The notes under the pieces: model-generated
Database searches by the model: none
The model's input: the letters and a program-made list of their open reading frames with translations, nothing else
What the model was told of the DNA's origin: nothing
Assembly: GCF_002099425.1 (NCBI RefSeq)
Contig: NW_018343954.1
Span: forward strand, 20,917,501 to 20,981,500
Length of the DNA stretch: 64,000 nucleotides
Direction of reading: 5' to 3'
From: Phascolarctos cinereus
Lineage: Eukaryota > Chordata > Mammalia > Diprotodontia > Phascolarctidae
In this document: positions 46,101 to 57,129 of the stretch, piece after piece
Numbering within the stretch: position 1 is the stretch's first letter
How the letters are laid out: each line of letters starts with the position of its first letter
Program-made: the position numbers and the translations under genes

Positions 46101-46901
46101 ATTTTGATTACATTAAATTGAAAAGTTTTTGCACAAACAAAGCCAATGCAACTAAGATTAGAAGGAAGGTAGAAAATTGGGAAAGAATTTTTACAACCAG
46201 TCTCTCTGATAAAGGCCTCATTTCTAAAATATATAGAGAATTAAGACAAATTTATAAGAACACAAGCCATTCCCCAATTGATAAATGGTCAAAGGATATG
46301 AACAGACAGTTCTCAGATGAAGAAATTAAAGCCATCTATAGTCATATGAAAAAATGCTCTAAATCATTATTGATTAGAGAAATGCAAATCAAAACAACTC
46401 TGAGGTACCACATCACACCTATCAGATTGGCCAACATGACAAAACAGGAAAATGATAAATGTTGGACAATGTGGGAAAATTGGAACACTAATACATTGTT
46501 GGTGGAGTTGTGAAATGATCCAACCATTTTGGAGAACAATTTGGAACTATGCCCAAAGGGCTACAAAAATGTGCATACCCTTTGATCCAGCAATAGCACT
46601 TCTAGGGCTATATCCCAAAGAGATCAAACAAATGGGAAAAGGACCCACATGTACAAAAATATTCATAGCAGCTCTTTTTGTGGTGGCAAAGAATTGGAAA
46701 TTGAGAGGATGCCCATCAATTGGGGAATGGCTGAGCAAGTTGTGGTATATGAATGTAATGGAATACTATTGTGCTATAAGAAATGATGAACAGGCTGACT
46801 TCAGAAAAACCTGGAAAGACTTATATGGTCTGATGCTGAGTGAAGTGAGCAGAACCAAGAGGACTTTGTACACAATAACAGCCACGTTATGCAATGACTA
46901 A
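43104..46901 (+). pseudogene. L1 ORF2 (broken): endonuclease and reverse transcriptase
   Basis: The endonuclease part is one frame (43104-44135) and keeps the catalytic set: N13 in VNVNG, E42 in QETHL, GDLN, KIDHIL and SDHD. RT words follow in shifting frames: [71 protein letters not shown] and FADD near 45177. The C-terminal part holds the cysteine knuckle (CGKIGTLIHCWWSC, near 46475) and FDPAIALLGLYPKEIKQMGK. About 1,265 codons in all, close to the 1,275 of human ORF2. Roughly seven frame changes, several in A-runs or by one or two bases. The protein would nick target DNA and copy L1 RNA in cis. Confidence 0.95.
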
Positions 46902-47159
46902 GATTGTTAAACTGAACCCTTCTCAGCATTACAAGGATCTAAGACATCTCCAGAGGCCTCGGGATGGAAAATGCTGTCCACATCCAAAGAAAGAACGATG
47001 GAAGTCAAATCACTATCATTTATTTTTACCTTCTGTTGAGTTTTGTTTCATCTTTCTGATGGTTCCTCCTATTGGTTTTAATTTTTACTTACAACTTCAC
47101 TAATGAAAATATGTTTAATGGGATGTAAATGTAAAGCCTATATCAGATTGTGCCATCTT

Positions 47160-47325
47160 GGGGAGGTGGGGAAGAGAGGGGAGAAAAATTTTCAACTCAA
47201 AAGCATATGGAAGTGATTTTTGATAAATCAAAATAAACTAATAAAAAAATTTTTAAATAAATTAAAAAATAAAGCCAGACAGGTCCTCTGCAATAAAAAA
47301 TTAAATAAATAAAATTAAAAAAAAC
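47160..47325 (+). other. L1 'G' 3' end with two A-rich tails and a short intervening piece
   Basis: The usual L1 end ('catatggaagtgatttttga', A-rich to about 47273) is followed by 'ccagacaggtcctctgc' (about 47275-47291) and a second A-rich tail to 47325, all inside the target duplications. This looks like a short 3' transduction. Confidence 0.7.
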
Positions 47326-47337
47326 CTGAGTCTAAGG

Positions 47338-47500
47338 CTTTAAATTGATCATTAAAGCTGCTAGCATTAGTTCTTTTAAATTCTTGAGTGTACTGTAAAT
47401 TTAGCTATTCCTCCTAGATTTGTGTCATCTGCAAATTTGATATACATACCATATGACTATATTCACTTAACATCTACTCCATTCTATCCTAGTCTGTCCT
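47338..47500 (-). mobile_element. CR1/L3-type LINE, antisense, part 2
   Basis: 'ctcctagatttgtgtcatct' and 'gcaaatttgatatacatacc' continue the CR1/L3 complement cut at 40747. Confidence 0.7.
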
Positions 47501-47789
47501 TCTTTAAAATTTTTTTTTCTTTCATGTGTGTGCACATATGTGCATTCACAGACCTGTTTTGGATTTTGAGAAGAGTATGAATTTAGGTTTCAGTTCGGAA
47601 AATTATGATAGCTTTATAGACTAGCTTCTTATCCTCTTGAGTATAACCCCATACTTTTCTTTTTGGCACTAGGAACAGATCTGGTGAAGCTTCTGCCGTA
47701 TGTAAGAGGCCCCTTCAATGAATAGAATCACCAAATACAGAGTTGAAAGGATTCCCAAATAAAATTTTACTGTTTTTATTCAATGTGAT

Positions 47790-47905
47790 TGTTTTACATA
47801 TGCAGAAACTAAGACTCTGAAAGGTGAAGTTACTTAGTCTATGTCAGACTGTGGCAGTAAGTGGCAAAGCTGGGATTCCAATCCAATTCTTCCCAGAGTT
47901 GGTCA
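47790..47905 (-). mobile_element. CORE-SINE (MIR-like), decayed
   Basis: 'catatgcagaaactaagact', 'ggtgaagttacttagtctat' and 'agctgggattccaatccaat' in reversed MIR order. Confidence 0.6.
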
Positions 47906-48104
47906 AGCATCTTTCCATTATCCCAAGCTATATGTGTGTTTCTGACAGTCATGTGTATGTGCATATAATCTGTATTCTTGGGAATTTGTGTGCATATGTG
48001 TGTTTGCAATCAGATAACTGGGATGAATTTGAATCCCTTTATAAAAGAATTATCTAGAGATTAGAAAAACTTATTTAATTCTAGGAACTCCTTAACATGT
48101 ATCT

Positions 48105-48325
48105 AATAAGAGCTAATATTTATATTTGAGGTTTGTAAAGTGTTTTGCTATTATCTCATTCAAACATCATAATAAGCCTTTGAGGTGAATGCTATTATCA
48201 TCTCCTTTGTACAAATGATGAAACTGAGAACCAGAAAGATTAGGGCACTTTCCTAGGACACAAAGTAAAGTTTGTGTGTCAAGATTTGAGCTCAGGTCTT
48301 TGGTTCCAAGTCCAGTACTCCATGA
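48105..48325 (-). mobile_element. CORE-SINE (THER/MIR type)
   Basis: 'taatatttatatttgaggtt', 'attatctcattcaaacatca', 'aaatgatgaaactgagaacc' and 'gagctcaggtctttggttcc' in reversed order. Confidence 0.82.
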
Positions 48326-49189
48326 ACTAAGCCTAATATATATGCATTATTTCTATAGACAATTGTAATAGGTTGTTTATGGTTAATGTTTCCATTATTT
48401 ACCTTTTTTTTTAATCTTGAAGCTTTACAAAGGCAAAGCAACTAAACAATTCATTGAGGAAAAGTCAGCTAAAATAGTTTCTTAGCTGCTGTTTCCTGGA
48501 TGGTTAACTGTTCTCAGGCACAGCAGTTGATGTGAGAAACCCATGTTTGCCTTCTTCATTAAATTTTCTCCTAAAGGGCAGAAATACTTTTGCTTCATTT
48601 GAAACCTCCTGAAGTGGCTAGTGAAATATCTTATACTAAGCTGGTCCTCTGTGTATATTGCTGAATAATTGGTGTTATTGTTTTATAGAGAAGAAACCAA
48701 GGGTGAATTACATAGCATTGAAACAGGAAGTCATTGCCCCAGGCTTTCTACTTCTCAGGGCACAAATCTACACTATAAATGCAGTTCTGTGGCACTTAAG
48801 CCACCATTAGGCAAAAGAAAGTTCCTAGTGACATCTTAGATGACAAGACCACCAACACTTATTGGGGCAGCCTAAGGAAACAAAAGATGGAGAGGTGACA
48901 GCAGAGGAGAATATATATACATGAAATATGGTATGAGTAGACAAGAGAATTAAAATTGGCTAAGTAGGAGGAGTTGGTCAATATTTTAACATAGTTACAA
49001 AAGCAATTGAATCTTCAAGATTAATATGTGGCAGTAGATTGTGATTTTTAACTTAGCAAGTAAGTATCAATTTGCTTTTCCTCAAATTAGAGAGAAGTCA
49101 GAGTTAAATTTTAGGTTAGAATCTTGCTTTCTTTTCTCTTCTAATAGAAGTCATATCAATTTTAGAATAAGTCAGTACCTAACATTATA
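48326..49189. other. no gene recognised
   Basis: No assigned repeat or coding signal. Confidence 0.5.
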
Positions 49190-49342
49190 TACCTTCTGAA
49201 TTACAGTGCTTATAGCACAGAGCCTTACACAGCAGGTACTCAATACATATTGAATGAATGTATGAATGAATGAATGAATGAATGAATGAATGAATGAATG
49301 AAGATAGATGGATAGACAGGTAGATATAGAGATAGAGATGTG
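49190..49342. repeat. MIR/L2 end grown into (GAAT)n and (GATA)-like tract
   Basis: 'gccttacacagcaggtactc' and 'aatacatattgaatgaatg' are an L2/MIR-type 3' end. The final GAAT has expanded to about 12 units (to about 49302), followed by GATA/GATG units. Confidence 0.85.
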
Positions 49343-49599
49343 GCACAATTTGCTTGAACATGGAACCAGAAACAACATACAGATTTCTAAGGAATACAGA
49401 AATAGAATTGGAATAGGAATTGGAATATAGAATAGAGTTGGAAAAACCTTTAAAGTTTACTTAGGCCCATTAGTAGTTCACTTATGTGGACTTCGAAAAT
49501 TGGGAAACCAGACTCCAGGATCTGTATAGGAACAATTCCCTATCCCTCCAATCTGCTTGCCAAGGCCTTGGCAATTTTATTTTTGCATCATTTTTCATA

Positions 49600-50325
49600 T
49601 ACACCTCCTTGTATCCCCCTGACACGGCTATCATTCTAGTGCAGGCCCTAATCACCTCACACCTGGATTATTGCAATAGCCTGCTGGTGGGTGTCCTGCC
49701 CTAAGTCTGTCTCCCTACAATCCATCCTCCATTCAGCCATTAAAGTGATTTTCCAAAGGGCCAATCATTTCATGCCCTACTCAAAAAACTTCAGTGCCTT
49801 CCTATTGCCTCCAGGAGCAAATACAAATAGTCTATTTGGCATTCAAAGTCTCTCATAACCTAGCCCCCTCCTATCTTTCTAGTCTTATACTTATTCCCTG
49901 ACACACAGACACACAGACACACACACACAGTGATACTGGCCTCCTGGCTGTTCCACAAATAACACACTCCATCTCTATGTTCTAGGCATTTTCTCTGGCC
50001 CTTTCCCATATCTGGAATGCTCACCCTCCTCCTCTCTGACTACTGACCTCCCTGGCTTTCTTTAAGTTCCAACTAAAATCCTGGTTCCTATAGGAAGACT
50101 TCCCCAACTCCTTTCAATTCCAGTGCCTTCCTTCTGTTAATTATCTCCTATTTATCCTGTATATAGCTTTCTTCGTATATTTTTGTTTGCATGTTTTCTC
50201 CTCCATTAGATTATAAGTTCCTTGAAGGAAGGAATTTTATTTTACCACTTTTTGTATGTTCAATGCCAAGTACAGTGTAAGACACAAAATAAGAACTTAA
50301 TAAATGTATATTCATTGATTGATAT
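49600..50325 (+). mobile_element. L2 LINE, 3' portion
   Basis: A frame ending at 49704 keeps LVQALITSHLDYCNSLL (49636-49686), the conserved C-terminal RT region of L2/CR1 LINEs. Downstream come 'tcctattgcctccaggagca', 'ccttgaaggaaggaatttta' and 'ttaataaatgtatattcatt', the L2 3' end. It holds a small CAGA/CA tract near 49900-49928. Best preserved L2 in the window, though the frame is broken. Confidence 0.9.
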
Positions 50326-50472
50326 GTCCCATTACCACAAAGGTCTAGAAGAATTATAAGAATACTGTAGCCCAAAACCAATATAAATGCCAAATATTTA
50401 TCAAAAGTTAATCCACAAGTAAATCCTAGTACCAAAAGCACAGCAAATAACACAGAATCATTCTACTGATGC

Positions 50473-50727
50473 TATAATAATAGCAACATTTATATAGTGC
50501 TTTAAGGTCTTCAAAACTCTTTGCCAACATCACATTTGATTGTTATTAATTCCAGGAGACAGGTGCCATTATTATCCTCATTTACAAATGAAGAAACTGA
50601 GGTATACAGAGGTTAAATGACTTACCCAGGGTTATAAGCTAATAATTATTTGAGGCCTGATTTGGATTCCAGTTTTCCTATTTCCAGAGCCTGCACTCTA
50701 TCCAATGTGTCACCCAGCTGCCTCCAT
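50473..50727 (-). mobile_element. CORE-SINE (THER/MIR type), nearly full length
   Basis: 'tttatatagtgctttaaggt', 'tttacaaatgaagaaactga', 'gttaaatgacttacccaggg' and 'gcactctatccaatgtgtca' in reversed order. Confidence 0.9.
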
Positions 50728-51000
50728 AATGTTCTTGAGAAAAAACCACCACCCAGTAAATATCCAATTTTAATGCATATTGGTTTCCTATCAAGTACCC
50801 TATGTTTCTTTAAGCTAAGGGTAGACTTTTTCAAGCTTGTCCACCATTTTAGTATTGTCATTAAGCAAAAGACAGTATAGAAGAAATGAAAACAGGAAAA
50901 AGTTGAGACTTCTTTGGTCAATTAAATCCAGTTATCTATAATTTCAAAAATCTCAAAATCTTCCTCTACTTATAAAACTAGTAACAAAGCTCTTTCTCAT

Positions 51001-51753
51001 AGATCTGTCCCTTACTAATGTACCGTTGGTGGAGTTGTGAACTGATCTAACCATTCTGGAGAACAATTTAGAACTATACCCAAAGGGCTATAACACTGTG
51101 TATATCCATTTATCAAACAATACTAGGTCTATATCTCAAAGAGAGTAAAGAAAAAAGAAATGGAGCTTGTGTACAAAAACATTTATAATAGCTGTTTTTG
51201 TGGTGGCAAAGAATTAGAAGTTGAGGGAATGCCCTTCAGTTGGAGAATGGGTGAACATGTTGTGGCATATGATTGTGATAGAATACTACTGTGCTAAAAG
51301 AAATGATAATCATGATGGTTTCAGACAAAACTTGGAAGACATATATAAACTCATGTAAAATGAAGTGAACAGAACCAGGATTGTACACAGTAACAACAAT
51401 ATTGTAAGGATGATCAACTGTGAATGACTTAGCTACTCAGATTGATACAATGATCCAAGATAATTCCAAAGGACCCATGATGAAAAATGCTATCTACCTC
51501 CAGAGAGAGAACTAATGGATTCTGAGCAGAGACTGAAGCATACTTTTTTCACTTTATTTTTCTTTCTTTTTTTTTGGCAACATGGCTGTTATAGAAATGT
51601 TTTCTTATGTTGTCACAAGTGTAATTCACATTGCATTTCTTGCTTTCTCAAAGAGTGGAGGAGGGGGTAAGAGGGAGAGAATTTGGAACTAAAAATAAAA
51701 AATGTTAAAAATAAAATATAAATTTAAAAAAGAAAAAAAAAAGATCTGTCCCT
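51001..51753 (+). mobile_element. 5'-truncated old L1 with TSD
   Basis: The element spans 51013-51741 between two copies of AGATCTGTCCCT (51001-51012 and 51742-51753). It covers the end of ORF2 ('ggtggagttgtgaactgatc', 'gtggtggcaaagaattagaa') and a 3'UTR with an A-rich tail. More diverged than L1 'G', and of the older family seen at 27 kb. Confidence 0.96.
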
Positions 51754-52581
51754 GATTTAACATTTACACTTCAGTCTAGGAGTCACCAAAGTAAAAATTG
51801 CCTTCCCACCATTAACATAGTTTTATAATACCCTCTTCTAAATGCCCAACCTAAATATAGAAGCATGAACAAAAGCTTATACATTCAATCAAAACACTAA
51901 AGACCAACCCCCCAAAAAAAACACAACCCCCCCAAAAAAAACTCTGTCAAACCTATAATGTTAATTTCTTTGAATTCGGTAGAATGTGTGTCCAAGTCCT
52001 CCACACAGGTAAAATATGCCATATGTATGTTTGCCCATGCTGGCATTTTTATTGTTTCCATTAAAAAAATAAACAAAAAGGCCATGAAGGAGCATAGCAA
52101 CATCATTGTAAAATGCAATCAAATATTAAATATGTCATGGAAAAACAGCTTTGCAACAAATAAAAATGTAGGTATATTCCCAAATATTAGAAAAAGTATG
52201 TTCTATATTCCATTACAAATTAAGATTAAAATGATGGATGTTATACCAAATTGTCCTTTTGTTAAAGAAGGTAATCAGGGTCATTATATTATTATACACA
52301 ATACTTTATTTTCTGGTATGGTAGTTCTAGCTACTCTTTCCCCATCTATTCTAGGATTCTAGAACATATTAAATTAAACTTGAAATGTATTAGAAGTTGT
52401 CCTAAATTCCTGGAGCATATTAGTTTTCTAATGATAGTTCCATGAGTATTCTCTCCACATTTTTACATAGTGAGACTGAAGTATTGAGGGGTACTCTTAA
52501 GAAGTTGAGCATGTCTGTGATCTTCTGCTACCAAGTCAAGCCCCCATTCCAGTGTGTTTCCCCTCATTGTTAACCTCTAGT
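51754..52581. other. no gene recognised
   Basis: There is a C/A low-complexity patch at about 51905-51945. A 134-codon plus-strand frame (51958-52362) has no recognisable domain and sits in AT-rich DNA. I do not call it. Confidence 0.5.
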
Positions 52582-52799
52582 GCCTAGTCCAAGGGTGGGG
52601 AACCTGAGGCCTCAAGACCACATGTGGCCCTCTAGGTCCTCAAATGTGTCCTTTTGACTGAATTCAAACTTCACAGAACAAATCCCTTAATAAAAGGACT
52701 TGTTCTGTAAAATTTGGACTCAGCCAAAAGGCTGCACCCAAGAACCTAGAAGACCATATATGGCCTTGAGGTTGCAGATTTCCTGCCCCTGGCCTACTC
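52582..52799 (+). mobile_element. fold-back hAT element with 8 bp TSD
   Basis: The element spans 52590-52791 (202 bp), flanked by GCCTAGTC (52582-52589) and GCCTACTC (52792-52799), the 8 bp duplication size of hAT. The ends are 'caagggtggggaacctgagg' and, in complement, 'caggggcaggaaatctgcaa'. Almost the whole element is an inverted repeat with the halves meeting near 52690. It has no coding capacity, so a hAT transposase must have moved it in trans. Confidence 0.88.
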
Positions 52800-52989
52800 C
52801 ATCAGTTTCATGAACCCAAATCAATTAACTTTCACAAAGCAATACATGAAAATTTAGCAAAAAACAAAAATGCAAATATCTCTTTAATCAAAGGCATTCA
52901 AGGACATTGATAATGTGGGGACATGTTTACTGGTGGACAAACAGAACAGCACAGAGCCTCAAGATAGTGGCAGATGAAGATCAGCTGAG

Positions 52990-53150
52990 AAAATAAGGGT
53001 TATAGCACTTAAATCTAGAAGGGACTTCATAAAGCACCTTTTAAAACCCCTAAATTTACAGATGTAAAAACAGAAGTATACAACAAATAAGTGGCTTACC
53101 CACAGTATGCCTAGCAAAAAGAATCAACACCAAACCCAATTCCTTTGATT
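52990..53150 (-). mobile_element. CORE-SINE (MIR-like), decayed
   Basis: 'aatctagaagggacttcata', 'aaatttacagatgtaaaaac' and 'gtggcttacccacagtatgc' in reversed order. Confidence 0.5.
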
Positions 53151-53160
53151 CCAAATACAA

Positions 53161-53172
53161 TATATGTGTGTG

Positions 53173-53204
<32 letters not shown>

Positions 53205-53224
53205 ACACACACACACACATATAT
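53161..53224. repeat. (TG)/(CA)n microsatellite
   Basis: A short TGTGTGTATA run leads into about 25 CA units. Confidence 0.95.
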
Positions 53225-54061
53225 TTTTTCTACTCCACAATATAACCTCTAAAGTATGGTTACTCAGTGTGGAGAGGAGGGGAATGCTAGCCATCTGAAG
53301 GCAAGCCATTCAGAACAGAGATTATACTAGTTCTACTTGTGTCAGACTAAAGTACTCAGAATAATGGGCATGCAAGAATGGAGAAGATATCCTAGAAGAT
53401 TATCCCCACTCTACTTAAAGTAACTGGCAATAGGCTACACCCTGATAATTTTGTTGCATGAGAACACCTTTCAATCTAACAATCAGAAGTGTTAACTAGT
53501 TTTGAATAAGGCATAGATAACAATTAATCAAATGGTATTTCAAGTTTGGTACAACAGGAAGTCTGTTAGGATTAGTTGAGAGGGTTGGCTATGCCCTGTG
53601 TGTCTTCTCAAAAACAGGAGACAAGCTAAGAACCTAAGAGTTTTGAGTGAGTCAGAAGAGGATATTTCCACCCAAGATCCTAAGAAATAATCAGCTGGTG
53701 CAGCTAGGTAGATGCATAGTGGCCCTGATTCAGCCTTGGTTTTCCTATACTGCCTCGACCAGAGAAGGGCCTCAGGGGCTTCAGAATATTGGAATATTTG
53801 GACTTACTCACTGCATTCCTAATTGTGTCTCTTGGACACGTTAATGAGAGCTAACAGCAGTATCTAAATCTGGTTCCAAGAACTGACCGGATGTGATGAA
53901 AAAAGGCTGCTTCAAGGCTTTACCAAGAGCTCAGATGAAAAGCTATACTATACCTAATAGGAACAACTTGAAGACTTCAGCAACAGTGCTTCCAGGAGTT
54001 ATGAGTTGGTTGTTTGCCACCCATAACTCTAAACTGGAGCTCATGCACCCGTAGACCAGGC
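53225..54061. other. no gene recognised
   Basis: A possible SINE-head scrap lies near 53695-53725 ('ggtgcagctaggtagatgca'). Nothing else assigned. Confidence 0.45.
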
Positions 54062-54669
54062 CTGCACAACATGAAGGATAGTGGGGAGTGGCAAAATACG
54101 CAGGGCTACCACTGCGCAGGCGCTTGTTTGTCACATGACCCGCGGCAACCAACCATTGTCTGACTGAGTCTAGTCTAAGCTACCTGAGCCCATGAGAAGT
54201 TTGCGAGTTGTGCGGGTCTGCTCCAGGCTATGTGTGTGCTTGTAAGAGACTGACTGACAGACTTTGGGGAGTTGATTTGTTTGTATCGAGTGTACCAGTG
54301 TAGTAAATAGCCCTTGCTAAAAAGGCCTCACTAGCTAATATGAAATGATAATCGTGGGATGAAACATACTGATGAACTATAGCATTAAGAAAGACCCGTG
54401 GTGATAGCCCCACCGTGGGGAGGCAGAGCGCCATTGCAAGGTTGGGTGCTGGGGAGTTGGGAGAATAAAGCCAGAGCATGCAGCACAGTGTGGTAGTTGC
54501 AGAGAGGAAGCTTTCAACTTGACATGAGGAAAATTTCCCTTAAAGTGAGAAGTACTTGAATGATTAATGTTGGATAGGTGCTTGCCTTGACTTGAAGAGA
54601 AGTCATCAAATAAGCGAGCAATGATCATTTGTTGGAGGTCCAGGAGAGAGGATTCTTCTTAAGGTATGT
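54062..54669 (+). promoter_or_regulatory. CpG-richer segment with promoter-like motifs
   Basis: About a dozen CpGs in 600 bp, many more than nearby. TGCGCAGGCGC (54113-54123) resembles an NRF1 site, and GTCACATGAC (54130-54139) an E-box bound by USF/TFE factors. A strong 5' splice consensus AAG|GTATGT lies at 54661-54669, and AATAAA at 54464-54469. It could be a promoter and first exon of a host transcript. A solo LTR fossil is the main alternative, since CpGs with an AATAAA also suit an LTR. I see no matching ends. Confidence 0.35.
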
Positions 54670-55079
54670 TGCTTCTGTGATTTGCTTCTTATAAATAACT
54701 CACTTCTATGGACTTATGTCTTAGAGATGATTTCTTACTGAAATGTGGAGAAAGTCTTGAGGCAGGGAGATCAACCAGCTGGCCCTTGTACTGGTCAGGC
54801 ATACTGCCTCCTTCTTGTAGCCTGAGAGGCTTGCTGGAGACAAACCTAGAACAGCAAAATGGCTACAGAGCTGTGTGTGTAAGGCACAAGTGAGGCCTGT
54901 GAAACTGGATGGAACACAGAGCTCTTCTGAAAATTTAGTAGACTTTAATTTTTCTGTTTATCTTTTTTGATATTTCAGATTTCTATTTTGCTGTGTTTGA
55001 TACCGTTTTTACAACTCCTGTTTTTTGAAATCGCTTCACACGTGCTACATTTCATTCTAGCTTTTCATTATCACTCCTC

Positions 55080-55330
55080 AAGAGGTTTTTCAGCATAGAT
55101 ATGTTTAATGTATGCAGTAAATTGCTGGCTTTAGTTTTCTTCCCCATACACTCTTTCCCCCTTTTAATATTAGATTGTTTATTCCATTTACATTTAAAGT
55201 TATGATTGTCACATTTACATTTCCCTTCATTTATTTCTTTAATTGACTTTACACACTTTTTCAATCGCTTCAGTATATTGCCCCCAAAATTAGTTTCTTT
55301 TTTCACTCTCCTCACCTCCCATTTACTTGG
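55080..55330 (-). mobile_element. old L1 fragment, start of ORF2, antisense
   Basis: The complement of 55174-55212 reads TIITLNVNGINN, the N-terminal signature of the L1 endonuclease, in a frame with a lysine-rich continuation. The rest is much decayed. An overlapping longer frame is out of register with it. Confidence 0.7.
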
Positions 55331-55767
55331 AGGATCCAAAATTCCATGGATTTAATTAAATTGTTGATTTCCATTTATTTACTCAGATCCCATTCCTTTG
55401 ACTTTGCCCTGCTCAAATGAATATGCTTCAAAATCCTCCCTTCAATCCACACTATTAAGTTTAGTATCTTTATTCTTCAGTACCTGTTTCCATTGTATTT
55501 TCCCCCTTATTGTTCTAGCTACTACTAGAGTATTCTGATTTCTGTATTTCCACTCATATGCTATAATTTTATGCATTACTACATCAATCTCTATATGTCC
55601 CTAATGAAAAATAGAAGTGCCGGAGTATAAAAGTTGAACTTCTTTCTCTGTTTCTTATATCTCCCAATAAATCTGTAAATGTTACTCTAAGGGTGATGAA
55701 TTTTTCAATAATAATAGCACTAATATATTTTTGTATTTTATTAATTTTCTTATAAGTAGTTAGATTT
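55331..55767. other. no gene recognised
   Basis: AT-rich, may be further old L1 spacer or ORF1 in complement, but I cannot align it. Confidence 0.45.
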
Positions 55768-55838
55768 CATATATATACATATATATACATATATACATAT
55801 ATATATACATATATATACACATATATATATACACATAT
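55768..55838. repeat. TA/TACA microsatellite
   Basis: Alternating TATATA and TACATA units. Confidence 0.93.
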
Positions 55839-55970
55839 TTAATATTGATAGTGGTTAATTATATGATACATTTTAATATGTTTTCCCCAGTTTTCTCTCT
55901 TGACAATACGTACTTTTATTGTTACCTTATCTAAAATCATGACTGTAACTTTTTTATATTTCTATAAAAG

Positions 55971-56179
55971 CAGTGATGTCAAACTCAGGTAGAAGTGGGG
56001 CATCTAATCTATACATAAAGATCTCTTCTAGGCCATATGTCGATAGTGTTGAAGTGTAATGTCATTTATGTTTAATTGTATCTTTATTTTGTTAAATATG
56101 TCCCAATTACATTGTAATCTGTTTCAGGCTGCACTCAGGAGGGTTGTGGGTCACACGTGGCCAGTAGGCTCAGGGACTG
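55971..56179 (+). mobile_element. non-autonomous hAT-type element
   Basis: 'cagtgatgtcaaactcaggt', 'atctatacataaagatctct'-type words, 'cccaattacattgtaatctg', 'gtgggtcacacgtggccagt' and an end 'cagggactg'. It is the same family as 19160-19390 and better preserved. No clean 8 bp duplication. Confidence 0.7.
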
Positions 56180-56938
56180 ATTTATAAAGAATAATTAGTT
56201 TTTAGTGCCCTCTATCTACTGCCCTCCCTCTGCCCAACACTTGAACTTTTCGTTTTTCTTTATGGTTCTCATATGTAGGTTCTGTTTTCTAATCCATCCT
56301 GCAACTGTTTTTAAAGGACAATTAATTACTGAGATTAATTAGGTAATTGCAACATTAAATATCCTGTCATACTTCTTAAATTTCATCTTCTCTCCATCAG
56401 ATCCTACCACCTTCCTTAAAAAAAAAAGTGTGACTACAAACCTTCTATCTCCCTGGTTTAAAAACTACAGGTGTTCAGGTTTCTCCCTTTTAAAGAGACA
56501 AAATTCCTCTTCCTTAACCAACTGCTTGTACTTACCTTAAGACAAAAACAAAACAAAATATAACACATAGCCAAAGACCTAAGGAACTTATTTTGCTTCA
56601 AACAATTTGGTGTATCTCAGTTTCTATTACTTATTAATACCCTCCCAACCTCCACACCCTTAACACAGCCCAGATCTTGATCTCATGTCTAATTTTAATG
56701 ATACACTTTTTGTATACTTGTCTTTCTCCCCTCAGACTTTACCTTCCCATCTGGGTTGGTTTGAATGACCACTTGGGGCTTTCTTTAATCTCTTTGCTTT
56801 CCCTTACTGTAGGGACTACCTGGTCACTCATCATGGAATTAACCCATAAGGCCTCTCTTTTCCATCTCAAATTGTTGATCTATTTCTTTTAGTGTTTTCC
56901 AAATTTTTAGAAGTAGTTGACCATTTTATTAAAGATTT
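56180..56938. other. no gene recognised
   Basis: T-rich DNA without an assigned repeat. A 71-codon frame at 56677-56892 has no recognisable motif. Confidence 0.45.
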
Positions 56939-57129
56939 CCATTGTCACTTCTTTTTTTTTTTTTTCTTTTTTTTTTTTGGTGAGGCGATTGGGGTTAAGC
57001 GACTTGCCCAAGGTCACAGAGCTAGTAAGTGTTAAGTGTCTGAGGTCAAATTTGAACTCAGGTCCTCCTGACTCCAAGGCCAGAGCTCTATCTACTGCCC
57101 TACCTAGCTGCCCCCCCCATTGTCAGTTC
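56939..57129 (-). mobile_element. tRNA-headed marsupial SINE with TSD
   Basis: The element spans 56952-57116, flanked by CCATTGTCACTTC (56939-56951) and CCATTGTCAGTTC (57117-57129), 12 of 13 matching. T-rich tail, 'gattggggttaagcgacttg', 'tttgaactcaggtcctcctg' and 'ctacctagctgcccc' in reversed order. Little diverged. Confidence 0.97.

Larger units (their letters stand above)
40748..47337 (+). mobile_element. near full-length L1 copy 'G' with TSDs
   Basis: The element spans 40760-47325 between two copies of CTGAGTCTAAGG (40748-40759 and 47326-47337). Order: 5'UTR with diverged repeats (to 41558), ORF1 (41559-42523, broken), inter-ORF purine-rich spacer (42524-43103), ORF2 (43104-46901, broken by about seven frame changes), 3'UTR, A-rich tail, a short non-L1 piece and a second A-rich tail. 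It is the best preserved L1 here and serves as the length reference for the others. It cannot encode a whole ORF2 protein, so it is not autonomous. Confidence 0.97.

Noticed and set aside
43104-46901. L1 G as an active element
   Set aside because: ORF1 and ORF2 are each broken several times, although the endonuclease part is intact.
49252-49302. (GAAT)n as a possible CRISPR or satellite
   Set aside because: Simple tetranucleotide microsatellite grown from a MIR/L2 end. There are no spacers.
51958-52362. 134-codon plus-strand frame
   Set aside because: The longest frame outside L1, but it has no domain, signal or homologue that I recognise. AT-rich DNA of 64 kb can give one by chance. Worth a database search but not a call.
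55052-55339. 95-codon Lys-rich minus-strand frame
   Set aside because: Out of register with the true L1 endonuclease start TIITLNVNGINN on the same strand; composition only.
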